Source: VRUE01 sp963704545
GTDB taxonomy: Bacteria > Actinomycetota > Thermoleophilia > Solirubrobacterales > 70-9
DNA: 64,000 nt
Reading direction: 5' to 3'
NCBI GenBank assembly: GCA_963704545.1
Contig: OY969915.1
Location: forward strand, 1,736,001 to 1,800,000
Position 1 is the first letter of the stretch, and each line of letters begins with the position of its first letter. The position numbers were made by a program, and so were the translations under genes. The notes below the pieces were generated by a model. The model did not search any database. It worked only from the letters and a program-made list of their open reading frames with translations, and was not told the origin of the DNA. Of the stretch, positions 33,679 to 48,289 are shown one piece after another.

Positions 33679-33885
33679 ATGTTCGATACGAAGAAGACTT
33701 CATTCCCGCATCACGTAGCCGACGCCGTCGACCTGGCAATCGACTTCGCCACGCTTGGCGAGTACGGTCTCGAGCCGGTGGAGCCTCCAGCTCGCGCCTG
33801 CGAGAGCCGGCACCGGACCGCCTCGCGCACGCGCAGCACGGGCTCCTGGCGCTCGGCGATCGACCGTTTCGCGACGCACGGCTAA
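33679..33885 (+). CDS. small hypothetical protein
   Basis: A 68-codon frame from ATG 33679. The first half (MFDTKKTSFPHHVADAVDLA followed by an acidic amphipathic stretch) has the high third-position GC of real genes here. The second half is Arg/Ser-rich and basic, and may be a basic tail or non-coding. No family is recognised and no clear ribosome site is present. It points toward the rRNA operon terminator, which would end its transcript too if it is expressed. Confidence 0.35.
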   Translation: MFDTKKTSFPHHVADAVDLAIDFATLGEYGLEPVEPPARACESRHRTASRTRSTGSWRSAIDRFATHG

Positions 33886-33921
33886 CAGAAGCGGCGCCTG
33901 AAACCGCCCTGGAAAGCCAAA

Positions 33922-33945
33922 AGGGCCGCCCATTTGGGCGGCCCT
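33922..33945 (-). terminator. rho-independent terminator of the rRNA operon
   Basis: AGGGCCGCCC and GGGCGGCCCT form a perfect 10-base-pair hairpin with a 4-base loop. On the minus strand it is followed by TTTTGGCTTT. It lies about 10 bases after the 3' end of 5S rRNA. The plus-strand side has AAAA before the hairpin only, so its strength is mainly toward the rRNA transcript. Confidence 0.85.
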
Positions 33946-33955
33946 GATGAAGAAG

Positions 33956-34072
33956 AACCGGCGGCGACCTACTCTCCCAGGGGGTTGCCCCCCAAGTACC
34001 ATCGGCGCTGAAAGGCTTAACTGCTCTGTTCGGAATGGGAAGAGGTGTCTCCCTTTCGCTATGCACCACCGG
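33956..34072 (-). rRNA. rrf: 5S ribosomal RNA
   Basis: About 117 bases. The conserved core CCGAACAGAGCAGTTAAGCC (minus strand) and the terminal CCGGTGGTGC/loop structure identify 5S. The ends are approximate, set by pairing of the terminal stem. It is followed by the operon terminator and preceded by a 70-base 23S-5S spacer carrying one arm of the pre-23S stem. Confidence 0.9.
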
Positions 34073-34142
34073 AATTTTGCGAGACCGCCCCGGTGGAGCT
34101 TGAAAACCGCACAAGGCCGCAATGGGTAAAGAAATAAAATAT

Positions 34143-37143
<3,001 letters not shown>

Positions 37144-37356
37144 TGAGCGACCTATACACAACGTGTACAGATCGTAATTAAATTACCCTCGAAATCCGCC
37201 TAAGCGGATCTCGATATTGGCCTTGTGCAGTTTTCAAGGTCCACCGAGGCGCGCACAACGGCGGACTGCCGTTGGCGGTCTCTCAAAACTGAGCAGCGTA
37301 CCCAGTGTCATGGAGACACTGGGGAGCCCGGTCGACGTTCTAGAGAAATCTCCCTA
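37144..37356 (-). other. 16S-23S spacer without tRNA, carrying RNA processing arms
   Basis: 213 bases. 37275-37299 is complementary to 39061-39086 upstream of 16S, so the two can form the pre-16S stem cut by RNase III. 37219-37250 is complementary to 34087-34118 after 23S and forms the pre-23S stem. Both stems contain a TTGAAAACTG box. No tRNA-Ile or tRNA-Ala cloverleaf is present. A CCAGTGTC/GACACTGG hairpin lies near 37302-37322. Confidence 0.8.
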
Positions 37357-38900
<1,544 letters not shown>

Positions 38901-39196
38901 AAGGTACTTCTTACAGAGAGCTGTCATGCCTGGCAAATTGCAAATCGCCGGGTACACATACTCGGCGACCGGCATGACGGGTAAATCAGACCACCCGGCG
39001 CGCTGGCGCACCGAGTGGATCGGGCTCAAACATCCCACGGACACGCATGTCCGCGGGGTGCACGCTGCTCAGTTTTCAAAGACCGCTGCGCCTCAGAGCG
39101 ACGGGACTCGCCGCTCATCACGCACGGGCAGGCACAGGGCCTTGCCCAGAGGGACGAAGGAGTATAGCGCTGCCGTGGCGATTTGCATAGCCGACG
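38901..39196 (-). promoter_or_regulatory. rRNA operon promoter and leader
   Basis: A 296-base stretch without a gene between tyrS and 16S. A TATACT -10 box lies at 39166-39161 on the minus strand, with no clear -35 partner. The leader contains GCGGTCTTTGAAAACTGAGC, which resembles an antitermination boxA region and is the upstream arm of the pre-16S stem (39061-39086). Several GC-rich inverted repeats follow (GGACATGCGTGTCC near 39040-39053). Confidence 0.55.
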
Positions 39197-40379
39197 CTAG
39201 GCGGCGGCGCGAAGTCGGCGGAAGCGTCGCTTGCCCACCTGCAGGACACGGCCGTCCAGGGCCGCCTGAGGCATGTCCAGGCTACCCGAAGGGAGCGCCT
39301 CGCCGTCGAGCTTGACGCCTCCCTGCTCGATCAGGCGGCGGGCCTCGCTGGAGCTGATCTCGAAGAGATCGCTCATCAGGCGGGGCAGGTGGACCGTCTC
39401 GCCGCCGTTGCCGAGGTATGGCCCAAGCTCGGCCTCCTCGACGTCATCCGGCGCCTGGCGCTCGACGAACAGGCGGTTGAAGTGCTCCTCCGCCGCACGC
39501 GCCGCCGCCGCGTCGTGGAAGCGCTCGACGACCCCCCGGGCCAGCGCCCGCTTCGCCTCGTTCGGCGCCACCCCCTGTGGCGGCTCCGACCCCAGGACCA
39601 GCCGGTAGTAGTCGGGCATCGCCGTCGTCGGGCACCCGCATCGTCCTGCCGAACATCTCCTCGGGCTCGTCGGTGACGCCGATGTAGTTGCCGAGCGACT
39701 TGCTCATCTTCTGCACGCCGTCGGTGCCGACCAGGATCGGCATCGTCAGGACCGACTGGGGCTTTTGGCCGTAGGCGGACTGGATGTCGCGGCCGAAGAG
39801 CAGGTTGAACTTCTGGTCGGTCCCCCCCAGCTCGACGTCGGCCTCGACCGCCACCGAGTCGTAGCCCTGCAGCAGCGGGTAGAGCAGCTCCAGGGCCGCG
39901 ATCGGCGTCCCGGCGGCGAGCCGCTTCTGGAAGTCGTCGCGCTCGATCAGGCGGGCCACCGTGGTCTGGGCGAGCAGCCCCAGCAGCTCCTCGGGCGCCA
40001 TCCGCAGCCACTCGCTGTTGAAGCGGACCTCGGTGCGCTCCCGGTCGAGCACCTTGAACGCCTGCTCCTGGTAGGTCGCGGCGTTGGCCTCGATCTCCTC
40101 GGGCGTGGGCAGCGGACGCTGGGCCGAGCGGCCGCTGGGGTCGCCGACCCGGGCTGTGAAGTCGCCGACGATGAGCACGACCCGGTGCCCCGCCTCCTGG
40201 AACTCGCGCAGCTTCTCGAGCACGACGGTGTGCCCGAGGTGGATGTCGGGCGTGGTCGGGTCGATCCCGAGCTTCACCCGCAGCGGCCGCCCGGCGGCGA
40301 GCTGGTCCTCGAGCATCCCCACCGGCAGCACGTCGACGGCGTTGCGCTTCAGATTCGAACTTGCCGGCTCGGCGCTCAC
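39197..40379 (-). pseudogene. tyrS: tyrosyl-tRNA synthetase, interrupted by a one-base frameshift
   Basis: Two frames together give a full TyrS. The upstream part (40379 to about 39620) has the HIGH-type motif DIHLGHT, GDFTARVGDPSGRS and KMSKSLGN. The downstream part (from 39619) begins MPDYYRLVLG and carries the S4 domain to its stop at 39197. The sequence GACGACGGCGATGCCC near 39616-39631 has one base too many for the expected PDDAMPDYY. TyrS is normally essential, so a sequencing or assembly error, a very recent mutation, or a second tyrS elsewhere are the options. The proposed start GTG is 7 bases from the divergent PBP start. Confidence 0.85.
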
Positions 40380-40386
40380 GGCCGCA

Positions 40387-42567
40387 ATGCTAGACTGCCG
40401 CACTCTCTTGGCGGGCGAACGCAGCAAGCCGCGCCTCAAGAAGCTACGCATCCTCTTCGTTTTGCTGGGGCTTGGCGTACTGGGGCTTGTCTCGATGGTC
40501 TTCGGGATGATGGCCGCTGTCTCCCAGGATCTGCCGGCGATCTACGACTTCGCCCAGTACAAGGAGTCGAAGAACAGCGAGGTCTTCGACGCGGCCGGAG
40601 AGCCGATCGGCACGCTGACCAGCGACCAGAACAAGATCCTGCTCACCTCCGGGCAGATCTCCCCCAACGTGAAGAACGCGGTGGTCTCGATCGAGGACAC
40701 GCGCTTCTACGAGCACAGCGGGGTCGACTTCCAGGGCATCGGCCGCGCCCTCGTCAAGGACATCCTCAGCCAGAGCGCGGCCCAGGGCGGCTCGACGATC
40801 ACCGAGCAGTTCGTCAAGAACGCGCTCGCCGCGCAGGACAGCCGCACGCTCTTCCAGAAGTTCCGAGAGGCGGCCCTGGCCTACCGCCTGGAGCGCCACT
40901 GGAGCAAGGACAAGATCCTCACCGAGTACCTCAACACGATCTACTTCGGCGAGGGCGCCTACGGGATCGAGGCCGCGGCGCACACCTACTTCGGCGAGGC
41001 GCATCCGGGCTGCGGGACGGCAAGCGAGCCCTGCGCCTCGGTGCTCGAGCCCTGGGAGGCGGCCACTCTGGCCGCCATCATCGCCTCGCCCTCCGCCTAC
41101 GACCCGAAGATCTACCCCGAAAACTCGCTCGGACGGCGCAACCTCGTGCTCGAAAAGATGTACGAACAGGGCTACATCACGCGCGAGCAGTTCGACGAAG
41201 GCCGCCAGAAGGCGCTGCCCTCACCCGACGACATCGAGCCGCCCCGGCTCGACTCCGAGGCGCCGTACTTCACCGCCTGGCTGCGCCAGCAGCTGGTCGA
41301 ACGCTACGGTGCCGCCAAGGCCTTCTTCGGCGGGCTGAAGGTCAAGTCGACTCTCGACCTGCGGCTGCAGGGCGCGGCCGAAGAAGCGGTCAACTCCTAC
41401 CTCGGCTACTCGCCCGCGACGGCCTCCGTCGTCGTGATCGAAAACAAGAACGCCGGCATCAAGGCGATGGTCGGTGGCCCCGACTTCGAGACCAAGCCGT
41501 TCAACCTGGCCACCCAGGGCCACCGCCAGCCCGGCTCCTCGATCAAGCCCTTCATCCTGCTCACCGCGCTCGAGCAGGGGATCTCCCCGTACACCACCTA
41601 TGAATCGGCGGCACAGGAATTCAGCTACGGCAAGAAGGGCCAGGAAACGTTCGTCGTCACCAACGACGAGGGTGCCTACGCCGGTGTCAGCGACATCGTC
41701 TCCGCGACGACCAACTCCGACAACTCTGTCTACGCCCAGCTGGCACTTGAAGGGCTGAAGGGCAGGACGGTCGGGGACCGGACGCAGTCGATCGCCGCGA
41801 CCATCCACAAGATGGGCTACGCCGATCCGATCTCGACCAACCCGGCGATGGTGCTCGGCGGGATCGACCCCGGGGTGACGCCGCTGGGCTGGACCTACGC
41901 CTACACGACGCTCGCCAACGACGGAGACCGTGTCAGCGGCACGCTGGCGGCGCGGCCCGGCAACAGCCCCGTCGCCTACACCCAGGTCACCGACTCCGAC
42001 GACCAGACGATCAAGGACGGCGACAACGACTCGAAACACACCCAGGTGATCCCCGAAGACGTCGCCCGTGAAGCGAAGAGCATCCTCGAAACCGTGGTCA
42101 GCAGCGGCACCGGCGTCAACGCCGACATCGGTGCCGCCGGCCAGTGGGGCAAGACCGGCACCACGGAGGAAAACGGCGACGCCTGGTTCTGCGGGGCTAC
42201 CGAAGAAGTCACAGCCTGCGTCTGGGTCGGCTATGCCGACACGGTGACGCCGATGACGACCCTCTACAACGGCGGGCCCGTGCAGGGAGGCACGTTCCCC
42301 GCCCTGATCTGGGCGAGCGTGATCTCCGCCTGGGAAGAGATCAAGGCTGAACGTGCAGCGGAAGCAGAGGCGGAGCGGGAGGGCGAGGAGTCGCCGGATT
42401 CCGGCTCGACCTACACCACCCCATCCTCGCCGAGCGAACCGGAAGAAGCGGCCCCGGAAGAATCCGAAGAACCGTCCGAGCCCACCCCTGAACCGGCGGA
42501 ACCGGCGACGCCGGCTCCAAACGAACCGGCCGGACCCGCCACAGGAGGCGGCGTTACCGCGGGCTAG
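40387..42567 (+). CDS. class A penicillin-binding protein (transglycosylase/transpeptidase)
   Basis: 726 residues. A cytosolic basic start, one membrane helix (LRILFVLLGLGVLGLVSMV), then a GT51 transglycosylase domain with EDTRFYEHSGVDFQG, QGGSTITEQFVKN and LTEYLNTIYFGEGAYGIEAA. The transpeptidase domain has SSIKP (catalytic Ser), SDN and KTGT. The tail is Pro/Glu/Thr-rich. Builds peptidoglycan outside the membrane. ATG 40387 is used; TTG 40408, just downstream of a TAGACT box, is an alternative. Its 3' end overlaps the mpg end by 14 bases. Confidence 0.93.
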   Translation: MLDCRTLLAGERSKPRLKKLRILFVLLGLGVLGLVSMVFGMMAAVSQDLPAIYDFAQYKESKNSEVFDAAGEPIGTLTSDQNKILLTSGQISPNVKNAVVSIEDTRFYEHSGVDFQGIGRALVKDILSQSAAQGGSTITEQFVKNALAAQDSRTLFQKFREAALAYRLERHWSKDKILTEYLNTIYFGEGAYGIEAAAHTYFGEAHPGCGTASEPCASVLEPWEAATLAAIIASPSAYDPKIYPENSLGRRNLVLEKMYEQGYITREQFDEGRQKALPSPDDIEPPRLDSEAPYFTAWLRQQLVERYGAAKAFFGGLKVKSTLDLRLQGAAEEAVNSYLGYSPATASVVVIENKNAGIKAMVGGPDFETKPFNLATQGHRQPGSSIKPFILLTALEQGISPYTTYESAAQEFSYGKKGQETFVVTNDEGAYAGVSDIVSATTNSDNSVYAQLALEGLKGRTVGDRTQSIAATIHKMGYADPISTNPAMVLGGIDPGVTPLGWTYAYTTLANDGDRVSGTLAARPGNSPVAYTQVTDSDDQTIKDGDNDSKHTQVIPEDVAREAKSILETVVSSGTGVNADIGAAGQWGKTGTTEENGDAWFCGATEEVTACVWVGYADTVTPMTTLYNGGPVQGGTFPALIWASVISAWEEIKAERAAEAEAEREGEESPDSGSTYTTPSSPSEPEEAAPEESEEPSEPTPEPAEPATPAPNEPAGPATGGGVTAG

Positions 42568-43150
42568 GCCGTGAGACGTTGGGGTTGCCCGCAGCGCAGA
42601 AGCGCCAAGGGCGGTCGACCGCTTTGGTGATGCCCACTCTCGGGCCGGTGAGGATCTCCCCTTCCCAGCCTCGCTCGGGCGGCAGCAGCAGGAACGGGTC
42701 GCTCGCCAGGTCAGCGCCGTTCTGGGAAAGCTCGATGCCGAGGGCCTCGGTCAGCTTGCCCGGGCCTGAGCAGAGATCACGGTCGGCGCGGTCGCCACGT
42801 CGCGCGCGCATCGCCTCGATGCCCGCGGTCGGCTCGATCGCCCGGATCAGCACCGCAGCCGCCTCCCCCTCGGGTTCCGCGACCGCGTTGAGCAGGCTGT
42901 GGATGCCATAGGAGAGGTACACATACGCGCGCCCCGGCGGCCCGAAGAGCACCTCCGTCCGTTCGGTCAGGCCGACGTACGCATGACAAGCAGGATCGTC
43001 TCGCTCGTAGCTCTCGGCCTCGACGATCACGCCCCCGCAGTCGCCATAGAAGAGCCGGCAGCCGATCAGCTCACGGGCGACGAGGTGAACAGAGCGGTCG
43101 AAGAAGCCCACCCCGAGGCGCTCGCCGCCCGCTGCGAGCGTGCCGGTCAT
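42554..43150 (-). CDS. mpg: 3-methyladenine DNA glycosylase (AAG/Mpg family)
   Basis: 198 residues. Removes alkylated and deaminated purines from DNA. The family blocks ELIGCRLFY, GVIVEAESYERDDPACHAY (catalytic Glu), GRAYVYLSYGIHSLLN and LCSGPGKLTEALGI are present. It starts at ATG 43150 and overlaps the argH stop by 4 bases. It converges on the PBP gene with shared 3' ends. Confidence 0.93.
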   Translation of the reverse strand: MTGTLAAGGERLGVGFFDRSVHLVARELIGCRLFYGDCGGVIVEAESYERDDPACHAYVGLTERTEVLFGPPGRAYVYLSYGIHSLLNAVAEPEGEAAAVLIRAIEPTAGIEAMRARRGDRADRDLCSGPGKLTEALGIELSQNGADLASDPFLLLPPERGWEGEILTGPRVGITKAVDRPWRFCAAGNPNVSRPSPR

Positions 43151-44538
43151 GACCGCTCTTCGAGCGCCCTCACCTTGACCGCGGCGAGGGTCTCGCCGGC
43201 CTGCTCCAGCTGGCGGGCGAGCGAGGCCGAGGAGGTGCCGCCCTCGATCCGCTTCGACTCGAGCCAGCTGCTCCGGGTCAGGACCTCGTAGAAGGACTCG
43301 TCGAGGTGCTCGGAGCGCTCGGCCAGCTCCTCCGGCGTCAGCTCGGAGAGCGACTTGCCCTGCTCGACCGCGTCGCGGACCAGGCCGCCGACGATGCCGT
43401 GCGCCTCGCGGAAGGGGACGCCGCGGCGGACCAGCAGGTCGGCGACCTCGGTGGCGGCGAGCATCTCGTCGCCGGAGGCGGCCTCGAGCCGCTCGCGGTC
43501 GAACTCGACCCCCGCCAGCATCCCCTCGGTCGCGTCGAGGCAGGCCTCGATCGTGTCGATCGCGTCGAAGAGGGGCTCCTTGTCCTCCTGCATGTCCTTG
43601 CCGTAGGTCAGCGGCAGCGCGTGCATCGTGCCGAGCAGGGTTGCGTAGCTCGCGGCCACGCGCGGGCTCTTCGCCCGCAGCAGCTCCGCCGAGTCGGGGT
43701 TCTTCTTCTGGGGCATGATGCTGGAGCCCGAGGAGAAGGACTCGTCGAGCTCGCAGAAGCCGAACTCGGATGAGCTCCAGATGACGATCTCCGAGCCGAG
43801 CCGCGAGAGGTGCATTGCGCAGGTCGAGGCGGCGGAGAGGTAGTCGAGGACGAAGTCGCGGTTGGACGAGCCGTCGATCGAGTTGCGGCTGACGTGCTCG
43901 AAGCCGAGGTCGTCGGCGACGGCTCGCCGGTCGATCTCCCAGTTGACCCCGGCCAGGGCGCCGGAGCCCAGCGGCATCACCGAGGCGCTGTCGAGGGCGA
44001 ACTGGAAACGCAGGACGTCGCGGCCGAGCATCCAGAAGTAGGCGAGCAGGTGGTGCCCGAGGTAGACCGGCTGGGCCCGCTGCAGATGGGTGTAGCCGGG
44101 CATCGCCCAGTCGCGGTGGCGCTGGGCGAGCTCGAACAGCCGCTCCATCGCGGCCCCGGCGAGCTCGATCGCGCGCAGCGAGTGCGCCTGCACGACCATC
44201 GCCACGTCGGTGGCGACCTGGTCGTTGCGCGAGCGCCCGGTGTGGAGCTTGCCGGCGAGCGGGCCGATCTCATCGCCGAGCAGCCGCTCGATCGCCATGT
44301 GGATGTCCTCGTCGGCCTCCTCGAACTCGAAGCCGTGCTCGCCCATGCGGGCGCGGACGCGCTCCAGCCCGGCGTCGATCCGCTCGAGCTCGGCGGCGTC
44401 GAGAACCCCGATCTGGTGCAGGCCGCGGGCGTGCGCCTGCGACTGGTCGATGTCGTAGGGCGCCAGCCGCCAGTCGAACTCGATCGAGCGGTTGATGCGC
44501 CAGAAGCGCGGATCCGGGTCTTTGCGGAAGCGGGACAT
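43147..44538 (-). CDS. argH: argininosuccinate lyase
   Basis: 463 residues. Splits argininosuccinate into arginine and fumarate. Fumarase-superfamily signature GSSIMPQKKNPD with the catalytic Ser loop, TGRSRNDQVATD and GYTHLQRAQPV are intact. The start MSRFRKDPD at ATG 44538 overlaps the aminotransferase stop; the frame continues upstream only through that gene. No argG is in the window. Confidence 0.96.
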   Translation of the reverse strand: MSRFRKDPDPRFWRINRSIEFDWRLAPYDIDQSQAHARGLHQIGVLDAAELERIDAGLERVRARMGEHGFEFEEADEDIHMAIERLLGDEIGPLAGKLHTGRSRNDQVATDVAMVVQAHSLRAIELAGAAMERLFELAQRHRDWAMPGYTHLQRAQPVYLGHHLLAYFWMLGRDVLRFQFALDSASVMPLGSGALAGVNWEIDRRAVADDLGFEHVSRNSIDGSSNRDFVLDYLSAASTCAMHLSRLGSEIVIWSSSEFGFCELDESFSSGSSIMPQKKNPDSAELLRAKSPRVAASYATLLGTMHALPLTYGKDMQEDKEPLFDAIDTIEACLDATEGMLAGVEFDRERLEAASGDEMLAATEVADLLVRRGVPFREAHGIVGGLVRDAVEQGKSLSELTPEELAERSEHLDESFYEVLTRSSWLESKRIEGGTSSASLARQLEQAGETLAAVKVRALEERS

Positions 44539-45634
44539 CAGAGCGATTGGGCGAGAGCCTCGCACACGTGCCCGACCTCGGCCTCCTGCATGGCGGGAAA
44601 GAAGGGCAGGGCGAGCGAGCGGGCCGAGGCGGCCTCGGCAACCGGGAACTGCCCCTCGCCGTAGCCGAGCTCGCGCAGGTGGGGGAAGAGGTGGATGCAG
44701 GGAAGGTAGGCCTTGCTGGAAACGCCTCGCTCGGCGAGCCTGGCGATGACCGCGTCGCGATCGGCCTCGGCGGGCAGCTGGGCCGTGTAGACGAACCAGC
44801 TGCGCACCTCGGCGCCGCGGCCGCCGATCGGCACCCGGACACCCTCGACCCCGGCCAGGCCCTCCGCGTAGAGCGATGCGACGCGGGCGCGGTCGGCGAT
44901 CATCGCGTCGAGCTTCTCCAGCTGCGCGACGCCGAGCGCGGCGGCGACGTCGGAGAGCCGGTAGTTGAAGCCGAGGCGGGTGTGGTCGAGCCAGCCCATG
45001 TCGGCCTCGCGCCCCTGGTTGCGGGCGCTGCGGAGCAGGCTCGCCGTTCCGGGATCGGTCGGCACGATCATCCCCCCCTCCCCCGTCGTCAGCTGCTTGT
45101 TGGCGTAGAAGGCAAAGGTCGCGAGGTTGCCGCGGGCGCCGACCCGGCACCCCTCGGAGTCGACCGCGCCGAGGCTCTCGCAGGCGTCCTCGACGATGCC
45201 GAGCCCGCGACTGGCGGCGAGGGCCTCCAGCTCGGGCATCGCCGCCGGGTAGCCGAAGATGTGGACGGGAAGGATGCCGGCCGTGCGCTCGCCGACCGCG
45301 GCGGCGGCGGCCCCGGGGTCGATGTTGAGCGACTCCGGGTCGACGTCGCAGAAGACGGGCCGCACGCCCTCGTAGAGCAGGCAGTTGGCGGAGGCGACGA
45401 AGCTGAACGGGCTGGTCAGGACCTCGTCTCCGGAACCCCAGCCGAGCGCCCGGACGCAGAGGTGCAGCGCCGCCGTCCCGCTGGAGACGGCGACCGCGTC
45501 CTCGACCCCGAGCCACTCGGCGAGCTCACGCTCGAAGCGAGCGACCATCGGCCCCAGCGAGAGCCGGCCGGAGCGCAGCACCTCAAGCACCAGCTCCTCC
45601 TCACGGGCGCCTATCTCGGGTCTGGCGAGCGGAA

Positions 45635-45638
<4 letters not shown>
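44538..45638 (-). CDS. DegT/DnrJ/EryC1/StrS-family PLP aminotransferase
   Basis: 366 residues. PLP-Lys lies in FYANKQLTTGEGGM, and the family blocks SSGTAALHLCVRALGWGSGDEV, GIVEDACESLGA and GFNYRLSDVAAALGVAQL are present. Members of this family usually aminate nucleotide sugars for surface glycans, yet here the gene lies between cimA and argH with 4-base overlaps at both ends. The substrate cannot be inferred. The start ATG 45638 is fixed by the overlap with cimA. Confidence 0.85.
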
Positions 45639-47194
<1,556 letters not shown>

Positions 47195-47245
47195 CTGATG
47201 CCTTTCGATTCGAGAGATCGGGGTGAGGGCCTGCCGGCCCGCGCA

Positions 47246-47315
47246 CACGGCATTGCCGTGCCAGCCGCTAGGCGGCTGCGGTAATTCGCCCGATTGCCTC
47301 GAAACGGTGCTGCAT
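47246..47315 (-). promoter_or_regulatory. possible cimA leader: 15-codon frame and two hairpins
   Basis: ATG 47315 overlaps the ilvE stop (TGATG) and opens a 15-codon frame MQHRFEAIGRITAAA ending at TAG (47268-47270). The stop codon lies in a 7-base-pair hairpin (47262-47278), followed by CACGGC/GCCGTG (47246-47260). This is inside the 120-base ilvE-cimA gap. Two Ile codons in 15 are too few to call it a classic attenuator, so it is only a candidate. Confidence 0.3.
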
Positions 47316-48265
47316 CAGGAACTGACCTTACTGGGTCGGTCTGCCTCGGCCGAGACCTCGACGAAGTCGAGCCACTCCAGGTACTCCTCGGCGCGCCCGT
47401 GCAGGGCGTCGTCGAGCTTTGCCTGGATCACCCGCGTGATCTCGCCCGGCTCGCCGATCGCGTGGTCGTCGATCTCCCGCACCGGGACCAGCTCGGCCGC
47501 GGTGCCGGTGAGGAAAACCTCGTCGGCGAGGTAGAGCTCGGCACGGGCGATCGCGCGCTCCTCGACCCTGTAGCCGAGGTCGCCCGCGATCTGCACCACC
47601 GAGGCGCGCGTGATCCCGTCGAGGATGGCGTTGGCCTGCCCAGGCGTCGCGAGGACGCCGTCGCGGACCACGAAGACGTTCTCGCCCGAGCCCTCGGAGA
47701 CGTGCCCGTGCTGGTCGAGCAGGATCGCCTCCTCGTAGCCGGCTTTCTGCGCCTCCGTCTTGGCCAGGATCGAGTTGAGGTACTGGCCGGCGGCCTTGGC
47801 GTGCGGGATCAGGCTGTCGGCCGAGATCGCCCGCCAGGAGGAGACGGTGGCCCGAATGCCATTTTTCTGGCCGTCCTCGCCGAGGTACACGCCCCAGGGG
47901 AAGGCGGCGACGATCACATCGATAGGGGCGTTCGTCGCGTAGAGGCCGAGATCGCCGTACCCGCGGTACGCAAGTGGGCGGATGTAGCAGGAGCCGAGGC
48001 CGTTGCGGCGGACGAGCTCCCGCGTCGCGGCGGCGAGCTCCTCGGTCGAGTAGGGAAGCTCGAAGTAGTAGAGCTCGGCCGACTTCGCCAGCCGGTCGAG
48101 GTGATCGGCATGCCTGAAGACCGCCGGCCCGCGCTCGGTCTCGTAGCAGCGGATACCCTCGAAGACGCCGGTGCCGTAGTGCAGCCCGTGGGTGAGGACG
48201 TGTGTCTTGGCGTCCTCCCAGGCGACGAACTCGCCGTTCTGCCAGATCAGCTCCGCAGTCTCCAT
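47315..48265 (-). CDS. ilvE: branched-chain amino acid aminotransferase
   Basis: 316 residues, fold-type IV PLP enzyme. Transfers amino groups to the 2-oxo acids of Leu, Ile and Val. PLP-Lys is in ASGQYLNSILAKTEAQKAGYEEAI-type region (AAGQYLNSILAKTEA), with GSGENVFVVRDGVLATP and ELYLADEVFLTGTAAEL following. Start ATG 48265 is about 25 bases after leuB. Downstream lies the possible cimA leader. Confidence 0.95.
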   Translation of the reverse strand: METAELIWQNGEFVAWEDAKTHVLTHGLHYGTGVFEGIRCYETERGPAVFRHADHLDRLAKSAELYYFELPYSTEELAAATRELVRRNGLGSCYIRPLAYRGYGDLGLYATNAPIDVIVAAFPWGVYLGEDGQKNGIRATVSSWRAISADSLIPHAKAAGQYLNSILAKTEAQKAGYEEAILLDQHGHVSEGSGENVFVVRDGVLATPGQANAILDGITRASVVQIAGDLGYRVEERAIARAELYLADEVFLTGTAAELVPVREIDDHAIGEPGEITRVIQAKLDDALHGRAEEYLEWLDFVEVSAEADRPSKVSS

Positions 48266-48289
48266 GCTCCGGGAAGTATGCCCGATGAG

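Noticed and set aside
37144..37356. tRNA-Ile or tRNA-Ala in the rRNA spacer
   Set aside because: No acceptor-stem/T-loop pattern is present. The paired segments are explained by the pre-rRNA processing stems.
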